Origin: Viola odorata
Taxonomy: Eukaryota > Streptophyta > Magnoliopsida > Malpighiales > Violaceae
Assembly: GCA_963691705.1 (NCBI GenBank)
Contig: OY829543.1
Span: forward strand, 33,689,523 to 33,753,522
Length of the DNA stretch: 64,000 nucleotides
Reading direction: 5' to 3'
Made by a program: the position numbers and the translations under genes. Position 1 is the first letter of the stretch. Each line of letters starts with the position of its first letter. Positions 44,208 to 56,290 of the stretch are shown in pieces. The notes under the pieces were generated by a model. That model saw only the letters and a program-made list of their open reading frames with translations. It did no database searches and was not told the origin of the DNA.

Positions 44208-46304
44208 CTATTCCTTCGCCTCTCTTGCCTCCTTTTTGGCCGCTTCCATGGCCCCTATACATCTATCTCGCTCTTCTAGCAATCTCTGCTTCTCCTCTTG
44301 CTCATTTGAAAGTTTATCCGCGGAAGCGGCAAGGGCAGCCGTCCTTTGCGACATGCGCTCTGTATAATGGTGAAACCGGAGGAGACCAGTAAAAAGGTTA
44401 GAGTGTAGCAAATCAACTTGCTCTCCATCTCCCTCAGCGGCAAAAGTGCTTCATTCTTCGGGAGATGTTAGCATATGAGCGGCCAAGAATGAAGCAGTGA
44501 CAGTGGAGTTATCGCCCCCGATGGCCGCGATTCCTAAACTACGCAGCGTAGTCAGGTCCACTTGATGAGTAATGGGCCCAGCGGTGTTAAATGAGCTTAC
44601 ATCGGCCAAGAGGTTGGACACTACCGTTCCCTCCCCAAAGCGTTTAAGCATTGAAGCATCAGAAGGAACAAAGAACACGACGGCAAGAGAGGGAGGCTGG
44701 TTAGTAGAGGAACCCCCCTAGGGCCCGAAAGTGCCATGGGGCTGATAGGAGGAGAAGCCTGACAGGTCGTCATTGTAGACCACGTTAGAAGAGAAACGAG
44801 GAACCCCCGAACCAAATGAAGGTGGAGAAGTCTCAAAAGGCCCAGGAGCGTCCATATTCCCAAAAATGGTAGTAACCTGGTCCGAGGGAGGTACTGAAGA
44901 GTCAAGGACGATTTGAGGCCTCTCCCCGACATCAACTTGACTCGATGACAAGCTTGGGCCTCCTCCATCGGACCTCTACCTCTTCCTCGATTGGCCTAGG
45001 ATATGCCTTAAATCCATATTGCCCGGCGGTAGCTTAGGGGTAGAGGCACCAGAAGTATCCTATGAAGAAAAACAATCACTAGATATGAAAAAACAAAAGA
45101 AAATGCAAAAAGGCATTGAAAAACAACGCAAGAGGTATCGCGGAGCATTTGCAATTACCGTCTCAGCGATAGGTGCTTCCGAAGAGCCGACCGTGTCCAA
45201 AGAAGGTGGGAGGGTGGCAACGCTCCTTGTCTTCCTTTTTTTTCCTTTAGCGGAAGCCCTAGGAGCGACTGACCCAACAGGAAGAGCAGCAACTGATATG
45301 ACAGGAATACCAACAGGAATGGTGTCGGTTTCCCCGTCAACTGAAGTAGAAGATGTTTGGGGAGGAATTGAAACGGTAACAGGTGGAACAACTAAAGTGG
45401 TGGTGCTATCAACAGCTACGACCATTTGCTCAACCTCGTCTCTTTGTCGAAGCCTTTTCAAGCGCCTCCTGACACTCTCGGGAATGTACTTGGGATCAGT
45501 CGCTGTAAAAGCACAAGACAACGTTAGCGTTAGTACCAATATTGAAAATCAAAAAATGACGCGGTACTCGTGTCTAACGCAGGCTCGGATATCGGCCCCG
45601 TAGGCTAGAAGGCGAGTGTGAACGCTGATTTCCAGTTTGAGTAACTTATCAAACCAGCCTTGCTCTACCTCGTTAAGAGCCTCCCGGCGCCAAGCACTGT
45701 CCTTAACGCCTTGGTTGAAACCAGACCGCCAACATGGATCCGGAAGTTCGGGAGTCTCGACAACAAAAAAATGTTCTTTCCATTTGTCGATGGAGGACTC
45801 TAAATGAAGGAGTTTCCAGGTAAAATTCTTGAGCAAATCGTCATCATAACGGGGTGATATCGCTATCACACCCCGATGGTTATACATTCGAAATAAAGAC
45901 TTGAGTAACGCAAGGGAAGGAGAGGTAATTCCTTTGTACTTATAGAGTTCTAGAAATGCATAAACGCCGCAGTAGGCATTTGGAGCTAATTGAACAGGGC
46001 TCAGATCAAGAGAAGTGAGCAACTCTTGGATAAAAGGGTCAACCAGAAACCAGAAACCGTAGCGAAACATCTAGGCATATAAGATTCTGCGTTTGCCGGT
46101 CAGAACGTTGTTCAGGCATAAAGACTCAGGGGTGACAGAAACCTTGAAGCCCTCAGGGATGTTAGCACCGTGATCGGTCAGATGTTTATGAAGGATAGTC
46201 GAAGAAGTAATAATACTAGCTATATTATCTAACTTTTCCTCATCAATCGATTTAGACCTAGAAGCACGAGTTTTTCTTTTACCCATAGTGGAAAAAGAAA
46301 GCAA
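44208..46304 (-). pseudogene. Antisense ORF unit 2 of the Tat-like element
   Basis: Starts MGKRKTRASRSKSIDEEKLD (46304), a TATAAAA-like box lies upstream on the same strand (46447-46454), and a stop at 46071-46073 precedes a domain reading FRYGFWFLVDPFIQELLTSL, AYCGVYAFLELYKYKG and FRMYNHRGVIAISPRYDD. This resembles the plant 'putative gypsy type transposon' domain (PF04195-like). Downstream are Pro/Ser/Thr-rich linkers (45539-45060, 44968-44451) and a coiled coil (AASADKLSNEQEEKQRLLEE). Introns may join these frames. Function unknown. Antisense to the element's LTRs. Confidence 0.55.
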
Positions 46305-46857
46305 AAAGATGAAGAAGACAACAAAGGGAATAAAGAAGTACCTTTTTGAGAAGAAAATCGAAGTACCCAGGAGATGAAAACCAGAAATGTAAGACGATTC
46401 GAGAAAACAGATTATCGAAAGTGGAAAAAAGAAATAAAGTGTTGGGTTTTATAACCCTAAGAGGCCAAGAGAAATGACTACTGGAACAGTCGCCACGCGC
46501 GTGACAGGCGTGAGTAATGAGTACAACCCTAGAAAAGTGAGAAGACACTTTGATTCTATCAAATCACGCTAGCCCTAGCGTCCTGATGAGCAGACACGTG
46601 TCTCTGAACCATCCCGATCCTTCGCTCACATTAATGAGGGGATCCTGAGCATTAAATGCTCCGAAAAGCAGAATCACTTTATGAAAAAGAGGATAAGCAT
46701 GATGACGTAACCATCAAGATAACGCCAAGAAGCAAATTAATTGTTATCCGGAGCGGAATGACAGTCGTTATTATGCAAGCGTTATCAATTATTACAAGCC
46801 AAATGAAACCAATATTTGAAGAAAAATAAAACACTCTCAAGCGCTGCCTTACGCAAA

Positions 46858-48862
46858 TCACGGAAGAACTCCTTTATTGCCCCCGACATCTATATCCTTC
46901 AATTTCTCAAAGGCGTAATCAGCTATCTTGGCAGGATCGAAAGCCTCGCTATGGTAATAGTCTGGGAATCCGGCGACAAAGGCTCGTATTGCCTTGTCTT
47001 TCCACCGTGATATCTCAGTGGGTACTTTCACCAAATCCGCGTCGCGGGCTGATATCTCTTTGCGAAGGAGAGAGTTTCTTCTGTCGGCAGCCACCAATTC
47101 TGCCTCCAAGAGCTCTATCTTTGCCTTCCCTATCGACTTCTCTCTGGCCAATTTAGCACGACAGCCGTTAAGCTCTGCTTGGGTATCGCTCTTGAGTTGT
47201 GTCAACTCCGCCACCTTGGCAGGGGAACCTCGAATCTTGTCACCATGAATATCGAGAAAGTAATTCAGCATGCGGAAGCTAGCCAACACGTCATTCAGAG
47301 CGCGTTCGCGATGAACCTCCAGAGGAAGCCCTGACATCTCCTCCTTATCTTCAGGAGAGTCAAATATCGCACTTACGATAGAGCCTACCAGCTCGCTTCG
47401 CGATAGCGGGTCCGATATTCCCAGTGCGCGAAGTCCGCTGGTGCCAAAGGTGGACAAATCCACGCGATAGGAAGTGGCTCCTTGGGGACCTTGTGAGGAA
47501 AGATTGGCGGTAAAAGGAGGAGAGCAAGTTTCGGCGGAACTGCCAACTCCTGAGATAGAAGTACAGAATAACGGCAGAAGGCCAGTTGGCTGAGGATTAG
47601 GGATAGCGGCAGGCTCAAGGTTTGGTGCAGCGATATCAGGAATGAAAGAGGAAATATGAGAATCGGGAGGGGCAGCTAAAGGAGGAAGGTTGACCGTTGG
47701 CGGAACCTCGGAAGTTTCAGGAGGAACGAAGGTTCACGCCTCAGCCGCTATCGCCGTTTTAGAAGTACTCACACCACCAAGAGAATCAGCCCCAATAATA
47801 GGGGTTTCGTTAACCTTCTTCGAAGCAGCCTCAACGACTAGGTTGCTATTTCCCATTCTTAGCTTCTTCTGCTGAGCCGCGGAAGCATGACGAAGCCCAG
47901 AGTCGGTATCCATGTCCTCGCTACCACTGTCGGTTACTTCAGCCTTGGGACAATTAGGAGTCGCTCCTCTGTTCCAAATAGGTAACCACCTCTCGAGGAA
48001 GCGAGAGGTCCGGTCGGAGATATCGTGCCTGGCAACTGTCTTGAATCTTTTTCTCTTCGGTGGAGCGGCAGGATGACTGGAACTCTCAGGCGGAGGAGAG
48101 GACGACAGTGATTGAAGTGGCTTCACGTTCAAAGGAACGCCCTTATCGCCCGACGGTTGATTCCCAGCGTCACCTGTCAGCAAGATATATCAGAACAGTG
48201 AATAAGCCGAAGCAATAATGGGGGAAAAGAAACTTACTTATAGTACACTCCTCTATAAGCTTGTACAAGGTAAACTCTCGAATGCGAAAGTACGAGCTCA
48301 GTTCTAGCAGCATGTTCGTTTGCCGATGTTCTTCCGTGGATATTACGGACGGGTTTGTCTAAATGGAATCATCAATTGAAACCCCTAGGCCAAGGCCGGA
48401 AAGGCAATTTCACGATGAAGAAACCGCTCTTCCAATCAGCCACAGTCTCTTCAAAGCCCTGGAATTTCTGCCAGAATGACTGCACTAACGTGTCATTCCA
48501 CCTCGGGGTGATATCCACCACACAGTTGTGGCACTTGAAACTAAAGAACTTGCGGAATAAATTGATAGATGGGTTGAAGATACCCCGCAACTTATAAGTA
48601 TGAATGAAGGCATGAATCTCGCACCAGGAGGAAGGCGTAATCTGAGCCGGGTTAATCTCATAACGAACCAATAACCCTTTCACCGCTTCGTGAATGGGAA
48701 AGCGAAAACCGTAAAGGAACATATTAAAATATACCATCCTATCGCTCCCCGATAGAGGGTCATGAAGCCGATAACCAGCATCAGAAATTTTGACGAAGTA
48801 ACCAGGAGGGAAAAAGATTCCATTTTCCTCCAACTCTGCCTCCAATACCATTTCATCAACAA
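46858..48862 (-). pseudogene. Antisense ORF unit 1 of the Tat-like element
   Basis: The minus-strand frame 48851-48372 has ENGIFFPPGYFVKISDAGYR, LYGFRFPIHEAVKGLLVRYE, WCEIHAFIHTYKLRGIFNPS and CVVDITPRWNDTLVQSFWQK, the same domain type as unit 2. A Ser/Pro-rich basic linker (48183-47734, PPKRKRFKTVARHD) and a coiled-coil C-terminus (47463-46858, AELTQLKSDTQAELNG, EAELVAADRRNSLLRKEI) follow. The order of domain, linker and coiled coil is the same as in unit 2, so the two units look like diverged tandem copies. Separated frames suggest introns or frameshifts. Confidence 0.55.
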
Positions 48863-49684
48863 AAATACTGGGTGTTCTCTCGATTTCTAAATCTATGGGC
48901 CGCTGGAGACCCTTCGAAGACCTATGTGTGGCCAGAGGCCACTGAGTACCCTTGGGTACCCTAGACTTACCCTAGACGAGATTCTCGCTAATCGGAGACC
49001 TGATCATATGAGCCAACCATGGGAAATGAAAATCAGTAGCAACAGGAAAGTATGAAGAAGAAGGTGAACAGGGAAAAGAAGAAGAACTCTCTATAAATAG
49101 TTAAAGTGGTGAGACCCTTCAAATTTTTCACAAGTGAGAGGAGGATAATTTAATGCATCTCGAAAAGATCAACCATAATGGCAGAATCAAATTCTTTGAT
49201 CACGCCTGTTGGGGTTTTTCGATAATCAAGAAACACCAAAAAACCGCCCAATCAGTTAATACTAAAGAAGTGGCGCATGATTGGTGCAGAACGGTTCGCC
49301 AGAACAACCGTCGCCACCTGGCATAAAAAGAAGAATAAATGCTGCAGAAGTCTGACCAATGACAGACTCATTTTCAGTTGGGCTGGCACAACCCTCAACC
49401 GAAGAGAGGACTAACGCCCTAAAAAAGGAAAGAAATCGCAAGCCCAATAATGGAAAAAAGATTTTATTACGGCCTAACGGCCTAAACATACATCCGCATA
49501 CATAATACCTACAAAGGAAAAGTGAAAAAGAAAGAGGAGTGGCAAGCACTCAAGCTCGAGACCCGACATCGTTATCATCATCCACCAGTAGAGTGGGGAT
49601 ATCTCTCAAGGCCTCCACCACAGAGGTCGGCTCAAAAGAGGTGCCTCTCATACTCTTCAGGCAGCAGTTCAGAAGATCCTTCCT
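48863..49684. other. Tat-like element, spacer upstream of antisense unit 1
   Basis: Mixed-composition sequence. CTATAAATAG at about 49093 is palindromic and TATA-like. TTTTCAGTTGGGCT occurs here (49370) and again just before the right LTR (50622). No coding region was recognised. Confidence 0.45.
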
Positions 49685-49939
49685 CTATTGTAGCATGGCG
49701 ATGGCTACCTCGATGCGGCAGGCGGCAGTGGCCAACTTGGAGACATTCCCGATGGGATTGAAGTCCTCCATGGTAGCAGCCCCGATCCTGGACTGAATGG
49801 GGGTCATCATTCCCCGAAGCTCTAGCATATCTTCACCAGTCTTCGTCAGCATGTTCTCCAGGAAGCTGACGTCACCCTCAGTGAGATTCTTGAGGGTTAA
49901 GGCTTTGGAAATCAGAAAGTTTCTAGTGAGATCGTCCAT
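49685..49939 (-). CDS. Small antisense ORF of the Tat-like element
   Basis: Starts MDDLTRNFLISKALTLKNLT, continues EGDVSFLENMLTKTGEDMLE and MTPIQSRIGAAT, and ends AIAMLQ before a stop: 84 codons. ATCTATAAAT (minus strand, 50010-50001) lies about 60 bp upstream and could be a TATA box. I recognise no family; a helical protein is likely. It could be the first exon of a longer antisense transcript. Confidence 0.35.
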   Translation of the reverse strand: MDDLTRNFLISKALTLKNLTEGDVSFLENMLTKTGEDMLELRGMMTPIQSRIGAATMEDFNPIGNVSKLATAACRIEVAIAMLQ

Positions 49940-50638
49940 GAAGAAATGATAAATGACAAGCAGAGAGAGTGTGAAGAATCTGCACTGAAAAAAGGATAGC
50001 ATTTATAGATCCAGAGTAGTAGCTGCTCACTAGGGCATGCCCCTCGAAAATTGGGCCGTTTCGTTACCCCAAGCAGCCAGGGGGAAAGGCTAACGCGGAA
50101 ACCTTGGTGGATGCCCGAGATACTCTAGGGGAGTACAGACCGAAATCTAGAAGAACGTAAGACCGTGTCGGTGTTGCAGGCGGCTCACAGCAAAAGCTGG
50201 ATCCAACGAACCTGGATAGGTAAAGCGATATCAATGACACCCCGACATGAAAAACAATGAAATATCGCCTTCAGAACGGCAATCGGAGCTACGAGGAGGT
50301 AACGCTTTAACACCCTACCTTGCCGATATCGATCATATAGAGCGTGATGTGGATATATCGCTGGCGTTATCGGTTCTGGTTTATAACCATCATTATCGCT
50401 GCAACCTCATCACTGTCAACTTGGCCGATATTCTCGCTGTGGCCCATAGTTATCGCAGGCGATCAACTCACATTACCTGCTTCGCTATCATGAATCTAGT
50501 ACATTGGTACTAACAAAAGAGTCAGAAAAACTTGAAGACCCTCACGAGTCTGCAGCGGTGCAAAGGAAGTAACACTCCTCCAGAAGCCGAGAAATGAAGC
50601 CCTTGGTAAACACTCGGGCTCGTTTTCAGTTGGGCTTA
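49940..50638. other. Tat-like element, region before the 3' LTR
   Basis: Non-coding, with repeated CGATATCG/TATCGC-type words between 50220 and 50480. No purine-rich tract directly before the right LTR was seen. Confidence 0.45.
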
Positions 50639-51173
50639 TGATAACAATTGATGAAACACCAAGGGTACATTTGTCTTTTGACCTCAAGTCAAGGCTGGAT
50701 CACTGTAGACCTGGATCAGCGGCAGCCTCCCGGCTACCGCCCCCGTTAGCCAGGAAATCCTGGGATGGTCGACATCAGCAAGGGGGACCCACGCGTTAGG
50801 CATTTCCACACGCGACATCTTCCCATCCCAGACAACCTTGACATTATCTCACTGGCGATACCTCGTTAGCGATATCCTATCCAACTGATACCTGCTGACG
50901 TCATCTTAGGCGTTATCTTCTCCCGATAACGCTAACCCCCGGGGGTAACATTCTTTCTTTTGCCTATAAATACCACTCATTTCCAGATCAAAGGTAACAC
51001 CAAAATCACTACCAAAATCTCTGCCAAATTTCACAGACATACTAACATAAGCATTGGAGTGTCTACGTCGGAGTCCCTCCTCGGGCGCTTTGCAGGTATG
51101 ACGGACTGCTGCTACAGTGATTCCAGACGGCCATAATCTCTACCCCGCTTCCACAGAAGTCCTAATCTTATCC
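50639..51173 (+). repeat. 3' LTR of the Tat-like element
   Basis: 535-bp partner of 43640-44168. It ends TTATCC instead of TTATCA and is followed by the GGGCC duplication at 51174-51178. Confidence 0.87.
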
Positions 51174-51178
51174 GGGCC

Positions 51179-52510
51179 CATGAAATCTATCCCCTAGATA
51201 CCGAAGATCTCACAAACAATGATATCGCTCAGAGGCATCTGATTCCTGGCCCCAATATTACCCGTGGCTTGGCATCGAGGGTACAACGCACAATACATGT
51301 AACTATCCTTAAAAATAGTTGTCCAGTATAGACCTGCTTCTAACACCTTGAGGGCAATTTTCTTGGCCGCGAAATGGCCTCCTTCAGAATGGTAGAATTT
51401 GAGGATCGAGGGCACCTCATCCATGGTCACGCAACGGCGTATGATCTGGTCCGAGTAGTGCTTCCATAAATACGGGCTATCCCAAATGTAGTATTTGGCT
51501 TGCCTTCTAATTTTTGTGCATTCTGATGGGGAAGCATCCGCGGGGTAGGTACCTATAGCACAGAAATTCGCTATGTCCGAAAACCAGGGAAACAACACAG
51601 TGTGGGCTAGACACAATTGTTCATCTAGAAAAGTATCGCGGATCTGTACAAGCGAATTATTTTCTTGGGTTGGAAGTCTGCTTAGATGGTCGGCTACCAG
51701 ATTTTCTTTTCCAGCCTTGTCTTTGATCAAGATATTGAATTCTTGTAGCAACAAGATCCAACGAATCAGTCGAGGCTTGGCATCAGCCTTTGTCAACAAG
51801 CATCTGAGTGCTGAATGGTCCGAGTACACGAGAACACTTGTACCTAGGAGGTACTGCCTGAACTTGTCGAGGGCGTAAACCACGACCAAGAGTTCTTTTT
51901 CTGTTGTTGTGTAGTTCTGCTGAGCTGGGTCTAATAGCTTGGAAGCATAATAGATCACATAAGTTTCCTTGTCTTTCTTCTGACCCAAAACGGCGCCTAG
52001 GGCTTGATTGCTAGCATCACACATGACCTCAAAAGATAGAGACCAATCGGGGGCTCGAATTACCAGAGCGGAGATAAGCTTGTTTTTGAGAAGTTCAAAG
52101 GCGGCTTAGCAATTATCATCAAAGTCAAAGGCGACTTCCTTCTGAAGTAGGCGACACATAGGTTGAGCGATTTTAGAAAAATCCTTAATGAACCGTCTGT
52201 AGAAACCGGCGTGCCCTAGAAAAGATCGCACATCACGAACGCATGCTGGATAAGGAAAGGATTTAATCACCTCAATCTTGGCCTTGTCGACTTCAATTCC
52301 CGTGGCCGAGACAATGTGACCTAGAACGAGGGCTCGATCTACCATGAAGTGGCATTTCTCGAAATTAAGGACAAGATTGGTCTCTATGCTGCGTTTTAAA
52401 CACTTCCTCAATTTATCCATGCACTCTAAGAAAGAATTCCCATATACCGTGAAGTCATCCATGAAGACCTCAATTCCATCTTTGACCAATTTGGAGAAAA
52501 TACTCACCAT
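51179..52510 (-). pseudogene. Athila-B RT palm, RNase H and integrase N-terminus
   Basis: The minus-strand frame 52510-52106 has the RT catalytic site VFMDDFTVYG and RSFLGHAGFYRRFIKDFSK. After a stop near 52104 the next frame (to 51194) has RNase H (CDASNQALGAVLGQ, KELLVVVYALDKFRQYL, YSDHSALRCLL, LVADHLSRLP) and the integrase HHCC-type finger (FYHSEGGHFAAKKIALKVLE, CALYPRCQATGN). The Tat-like element then cuts the gene at the FMGP codons. Residues expected for catalysis are mostly kept; a few stops and one unusual finger residue indicate decay. Confidence 0.85.
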
Positions 52511-52656
52511 ACAGCCCTGAAAAGTGCCAGGGCATTACAAAAGCTGAAGGGCATGCGTCTATAAGCAAAGGTGCAGAAAGGACAAGTGAAGGTGGTCTTC
52601 TCTTGGCCTTCGGGGACAACGGGGATCTGGTGGAAGCCGGAGTAACCATCTAGACA

Positions 52657-54096
52657 TCAGTAGTGAGTTTTGCCTACGAGACGCTCCAGCATTTGATCAA
52701 TGAAGGGCAGAGGAAAATGATCTTTCCTGGTGGCAGCATTCAAGCGGCGGTAGTCAATACACACTCTCCACCCATTCTGGATTTGAGTGAGAATGGACTC
52801 GCCATCTTGGCCCATGGTGATAGTTATGCCAGTTGTCTTGGGCACGACCTGGATAGGGCTGACCCATGGGCTATCGGAGATAGGATATATGACCCCGGCA
52901 TCCAGCAATTTCAGAACTTCTTTCCTGACCACCTCCATCATGGGTGGATTCAGCCTTCGCTGGGGCTGACGGATGCTCTTACTAGCATCTTCCAAGTGGA
53001 TACGATGGGTGCATAGATCTGGCGACAAGCCTTTGATGTCGGCAATGGTCCAGCCGATGGCTTGTCTAAATTCCTTAAGCAAGGAAATAAGCTCTGATTC
53101 TTCAGGATTGTTGAGCTTGTTAGAGATAATGACAAGTAGGGAGTTATCGGGACCCAGATAAGCATACTTCAGATGAGAAGGCAGTGGCTTAAGATCGAGG
53201 GCTGGAGCCTGATCAATAGATGGAGACAAAGTAACATGATTCAAATGGTTAGGAGACACCATTGGGGGCTCATACTGAACTAGAGCGCACTCTTTTAGGG
53301 CAACAATGACGGAATGGAGCTCAGGAGGTGTGGAAAGTGTCGAGGCCATGACATCTAGAAGTGCTGGCGTTAGACTTCTATCAAGGGAAAATTTTAAAGG
53401 ATCAGTAGAGTGAAGTTCAGCAAGTTCATCAATAGAAGGATCAATAACATCTATGTAATTAACAAGGGCATGCTCCGTAAGGTTCTGGAACCTCTCATAG
53501 TACTGGGCTAGAGTCGCCTCTTTCTTCTGCACTATTGAGACAAGTTGTTTGCGCGTGGTGTTGGAAATAGAGGTCAGATAATACTTCTCGGTGAAGACCT
53601 TAGACATGTCTGCCCAAGAATGGATGGATCTTGGTGGGAGGTCGTAATACCAGTCGAGGGCATCATCTTTGAGAGACCACTGGAAGGCGCGCAGCTTGGC
53701 TTGCTCGATGCTGACGTTGGTAGGTTTCATGGCCTCGCAAATAGAGTGGAGTTGTTGAAGGTGGCAGAGTGCATTTTCCTTGGCAACCCCTCGAAAGATT
53801 GGAAGGTAATGCATAACGGCTGACTTTAAGGTCCAGTCATGCTGGACAGCGGACCAGATAATGCAGCTGCTTGCCATATCAGGAGTTGCATGGAAATTAT
53901 CAATGGTTTGTTGTGCTGGAGGAGGAGGTGGTGGTGGGTCCTCGTGACGTATATGGTCGTCGTGGTCGTCCATTGCGGGAAAATCAAAATGAGCGGCTAC
54001 GAGATTACGATGGAGATAGGCTAGATCTAGGAAAAACTGACTTTCCTGGCTGGCCAGATTGGAAGGAGATCCGTCGAGGGCAGGATGTGGGATCAC
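52657..54096 (-). pseudogene. Athila-B gag fused in frame to RT by deletion
   Basis: A 479-codon open frame joins the Gag domain (CHLQQLHSICEAMKPTNVSI, WSLKDDALDWYYDLPPRSIH, RKQLVSIVQKKEATLAQYYE) directly to the region before RT (NYIDVIDPSIDELAELHSTD) and the RT N-terminus (IRQPQRRLNPPMMEVVRKEV, GWRVCIDYRRLNAATRKDHF, PLPFIDQMLERL). The gag C-terminus, zinc knuckle and protease seen in Athila-A are missing; the join falls at EHALV|NYIDV and keeps frame. The 5' end also lacks the PBS and leader: the frame opens at a GTG at the LTR edge, without the normal ATG. Confidence 0.85.
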
Positions 54097-55677
54097 TCTA
54101 ATGTATTAAATATTTTCCTGGTGCCTAAATTCACAGATAAATGTGTACAGGGTAAGACAGGGTCGAACCACAAAGATTGAAGGAATAAATCGCTAATAAA
54201 GATGTATGACAAGGCACAAATGCAACAGAATACGGTCAAGAAACACGGGGGGAGAGTTTATGTCGATTAATGAATTAATCGACGCAATTATGGGAGCTAA
54301 CAAATTAGATAAGTAAAAATATGTAAACCGCAATCATAAAAGTAACAAACATTCGGGGTCTCAAAAGTAAAAAGCAATCAAGGGCAAAATAACAAAAGTT
54401 ACTCGAGGGCACAAAAAGTAATAAAAGAGATATAAATCAGTTTGGAAGAGATCTTAGCGAAAGGTGTTCTCGGGTTGCTTTCTAGGTCAGTTAATCATGG
54501 GCACAGAAATAGTCCAAAATCAGGCACAAACCTGTTATAGGAGCCATGTTTCCACGTAGGCTCCCTACTTACCTTCGTAGGTAGAAGCCACCCCCCGTTT
54601 CCACATATGGGGCGGCCTTGACGTTTCGCCGTCCTCCCAGGCACGAATGCGGGGAGGCACTACTCAAAACGCCCATGAAGCGGAGACAAGACAGATCTAG
54701 GGCATGACATCTCAGGTTGTCAAGCTCGCATCACATAACCTAAACAATCAAATACCCCTAGACGAAAGACCTCTCGCGATGTCTACCCTAGGTGTCTACT
54801 TTATCTCAATGATTCGCGTCAGTTATAACAAGGGAATGACAATACACATGCAGAAATATTGACAGTTGATCAGGCCCTCAACAGTTCTAAATGAGCAAGG
54901 ATTAAAGCGATAAATGATTGAATATGATAAGAGAATATATTAAGCACACTTTAGGCCTCCTAACTAACCCTTGCAACCCTTGAAACACCCTTCACTAAGA
55001 AGGTGGTATTTAGCTACTCATAACAAGATGTAAACAGTAGGTAATGAATATCATGCAAGAAGGAGTAGAGAAAAGGATTAGAGGAAATCGGTAAATGATT
55101 TAATAAGTCAAAGAAGGAAAGCTTCCACCTTTACAAACTTGGCGGCTACTCCAATATTCAAGAGAATAAAATCCCTAGAAATTAGGGTAAAAGAAAGAGA
55201 TATTTTTAGTGTCTTGAGTCAGCCTCTCTTACAAAAACCCTAAAGCTAAGCTTATATAGGCTAAAACTAGCTAGGAGACAAAAATACAGCTAAGAGAGAG
55301 AGGGTGTCAGCGCTTGGGAGGACGCCAGCACACGAGGGGACCGCATCCTTGCTAGAGAATATTTTGGAATCTTCTGGGATCTTTTGGAAGCTTCTGGAAT
55401 TCTTTCCTTTGGCTCTTGATCTCTGATCTGACGCAGGAAAGTTGAGGGCGTGGGACTGCTCACTGGTCTAGTTAGCGTCGTGGGCTCGACGACTTCTGCT
55501 CTTCTAGACCTCGATCTTCAAGACTCCAAAAATGCTTCCAAAAATGCTCATTTATGCTCTTTTCTCCCTTTAGGAATTGATCTGCAAAAAGATGGGAAAA
55601 AGGGCAAATTAGAAGTATCTTGCCTTCGAAAAGGCCAAAAATAAGATAGAAAAACCTACAATAAAGACATGCTATCA
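54092..55677 (-). repeat. 5' LTR of Athila-B
   Basis: Full-length or nearly so. Read on the minus strand it starts TGATAGCATGTCTTTATTG and aligns with the solo LTR start TGATCTTGTGTTTTTATTG. Its end is trimmed by the deletion that also removed the PBS and leader (junction about 54092). Followed on the plus strand by TTGAT, matching 27844-27848. Confidence 0.87.
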
Positions 55678-55682
55678 TTGAT

Positions 55683-56290
55683 CAAGTCCAATAAAGACAA
55701 GGAAGATCGTGAGATCTTCGGCATGTTCAGCAAAGTGGTTGTAAACATCCCTCTTCTCCAAGCAGTAAAAAATGTACCTCGCTACGCCAAGTTCCTAAAA
55801 CAGTTGTGCACGAACAAGTGTAAATTGGTCGATGTTAACAAGATCAGTGTAGGAGCTAACGCTTCTGCCCACATCCAGAGGAAGATTCCTCCGAAGTGCA
55901 AAGACCAAGGAATGTTCATCATTCCATGCTGAATTGGTACAATCGACATTGGGAAGGCCATGTGCGATTTGGGGGCAGGCATTAATGTCATGTCCTTGAT
56001 CATCTATAATAGCCTTGATCTCGAGCCTCTACGACCTACCAGCCTTGTTATTCAGCTTGCTGATCATTCTATCATCTACCCCGAGGGGATCATCACCGAT
56101 GTTTTGGTCCAAGTGGGCGAATTCTTATTCCAAGCTGATTTTTATGTCATTGCGATGGAGAATGAGGACTCCACCAAGTCAATGGATGTACTTCTAGGTC
56201 GACCATTTCTGGCCACTGCCCAAGCAAAGATTGATGTTCACGACGCAACCATCTCCCTCGAGTTTGATGGGGAGATCATCAAGTTCAATA
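55683..56290 (+). pseudogene. Athila-A gag end and aspartic protease
   Basis: Resumes the Athila-A frame with IKSNKDKEDREIFGMFSKVV, NIPLLQAVKNVPRYAKFLKQ and LCTNKCKL, the conserved linker before protease in this lineage. After a TGA at 55930-55932 comes the protease: MCDLGAGINVMSL (catalytic DLGA) and MDVLLGRPFLATAQAKID. One nonsense codon was seen; the rest is open. Confidence 0.85.

Larger units (their letters stand above)
43640..51173 (+). mobile_element. Tat-like LTR element with antisense ORFs only
   Basis: A 7534-bp element with LTRs of 529 bp (43640-44168) and 535 bp (50639-51173), starting TGATAACAATTG and ending CTAATCTTATCA (last base changed in the right copy), with 5-bp duplication GGGCC. 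Plus orientation is inferred from TATAAATA in the LTR (about 43961 and 50966) and from TGGTGCTTTCATTGAGAG directly after the left LTR (44172-44189), a PBS-like sequence. No gag or pol was found. The recognisable ORFs are on the minus strand, like the antisense ORF (aORF) known in Tat-lineage Gypsy elements. Confidence 0.8.
27849..55677 (-). mobile_element. Athila-B, inverted Athila element inserted in Athila-A
   Basis: Minus-strand element flanked by TTGAT (27844-27848 and 55678-55682), with termini TGATCGTCAC and GCTATCA. From right to left: 5' LTR (54092-55677), fused gag-RT, RT, RNase H and integrase N-terminus (51179-54096), integrase rest (42758-43639), downstream ORF region (42184-40730 and again 32327-30758), 3' non-coding, and a truncated 3' LTR (27849-29290). 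It has itself been invaded by the Tat-like element (43640-51173) and the caulimovirid (32328-40729). Confidence 0.87.

Noticed and set aside
45019..45603. 194-codon plus-strand ORF in the Tat-like element
   Set aside because: Antisense of the unit 2 linker frame; no motif of gag, protease or RT.
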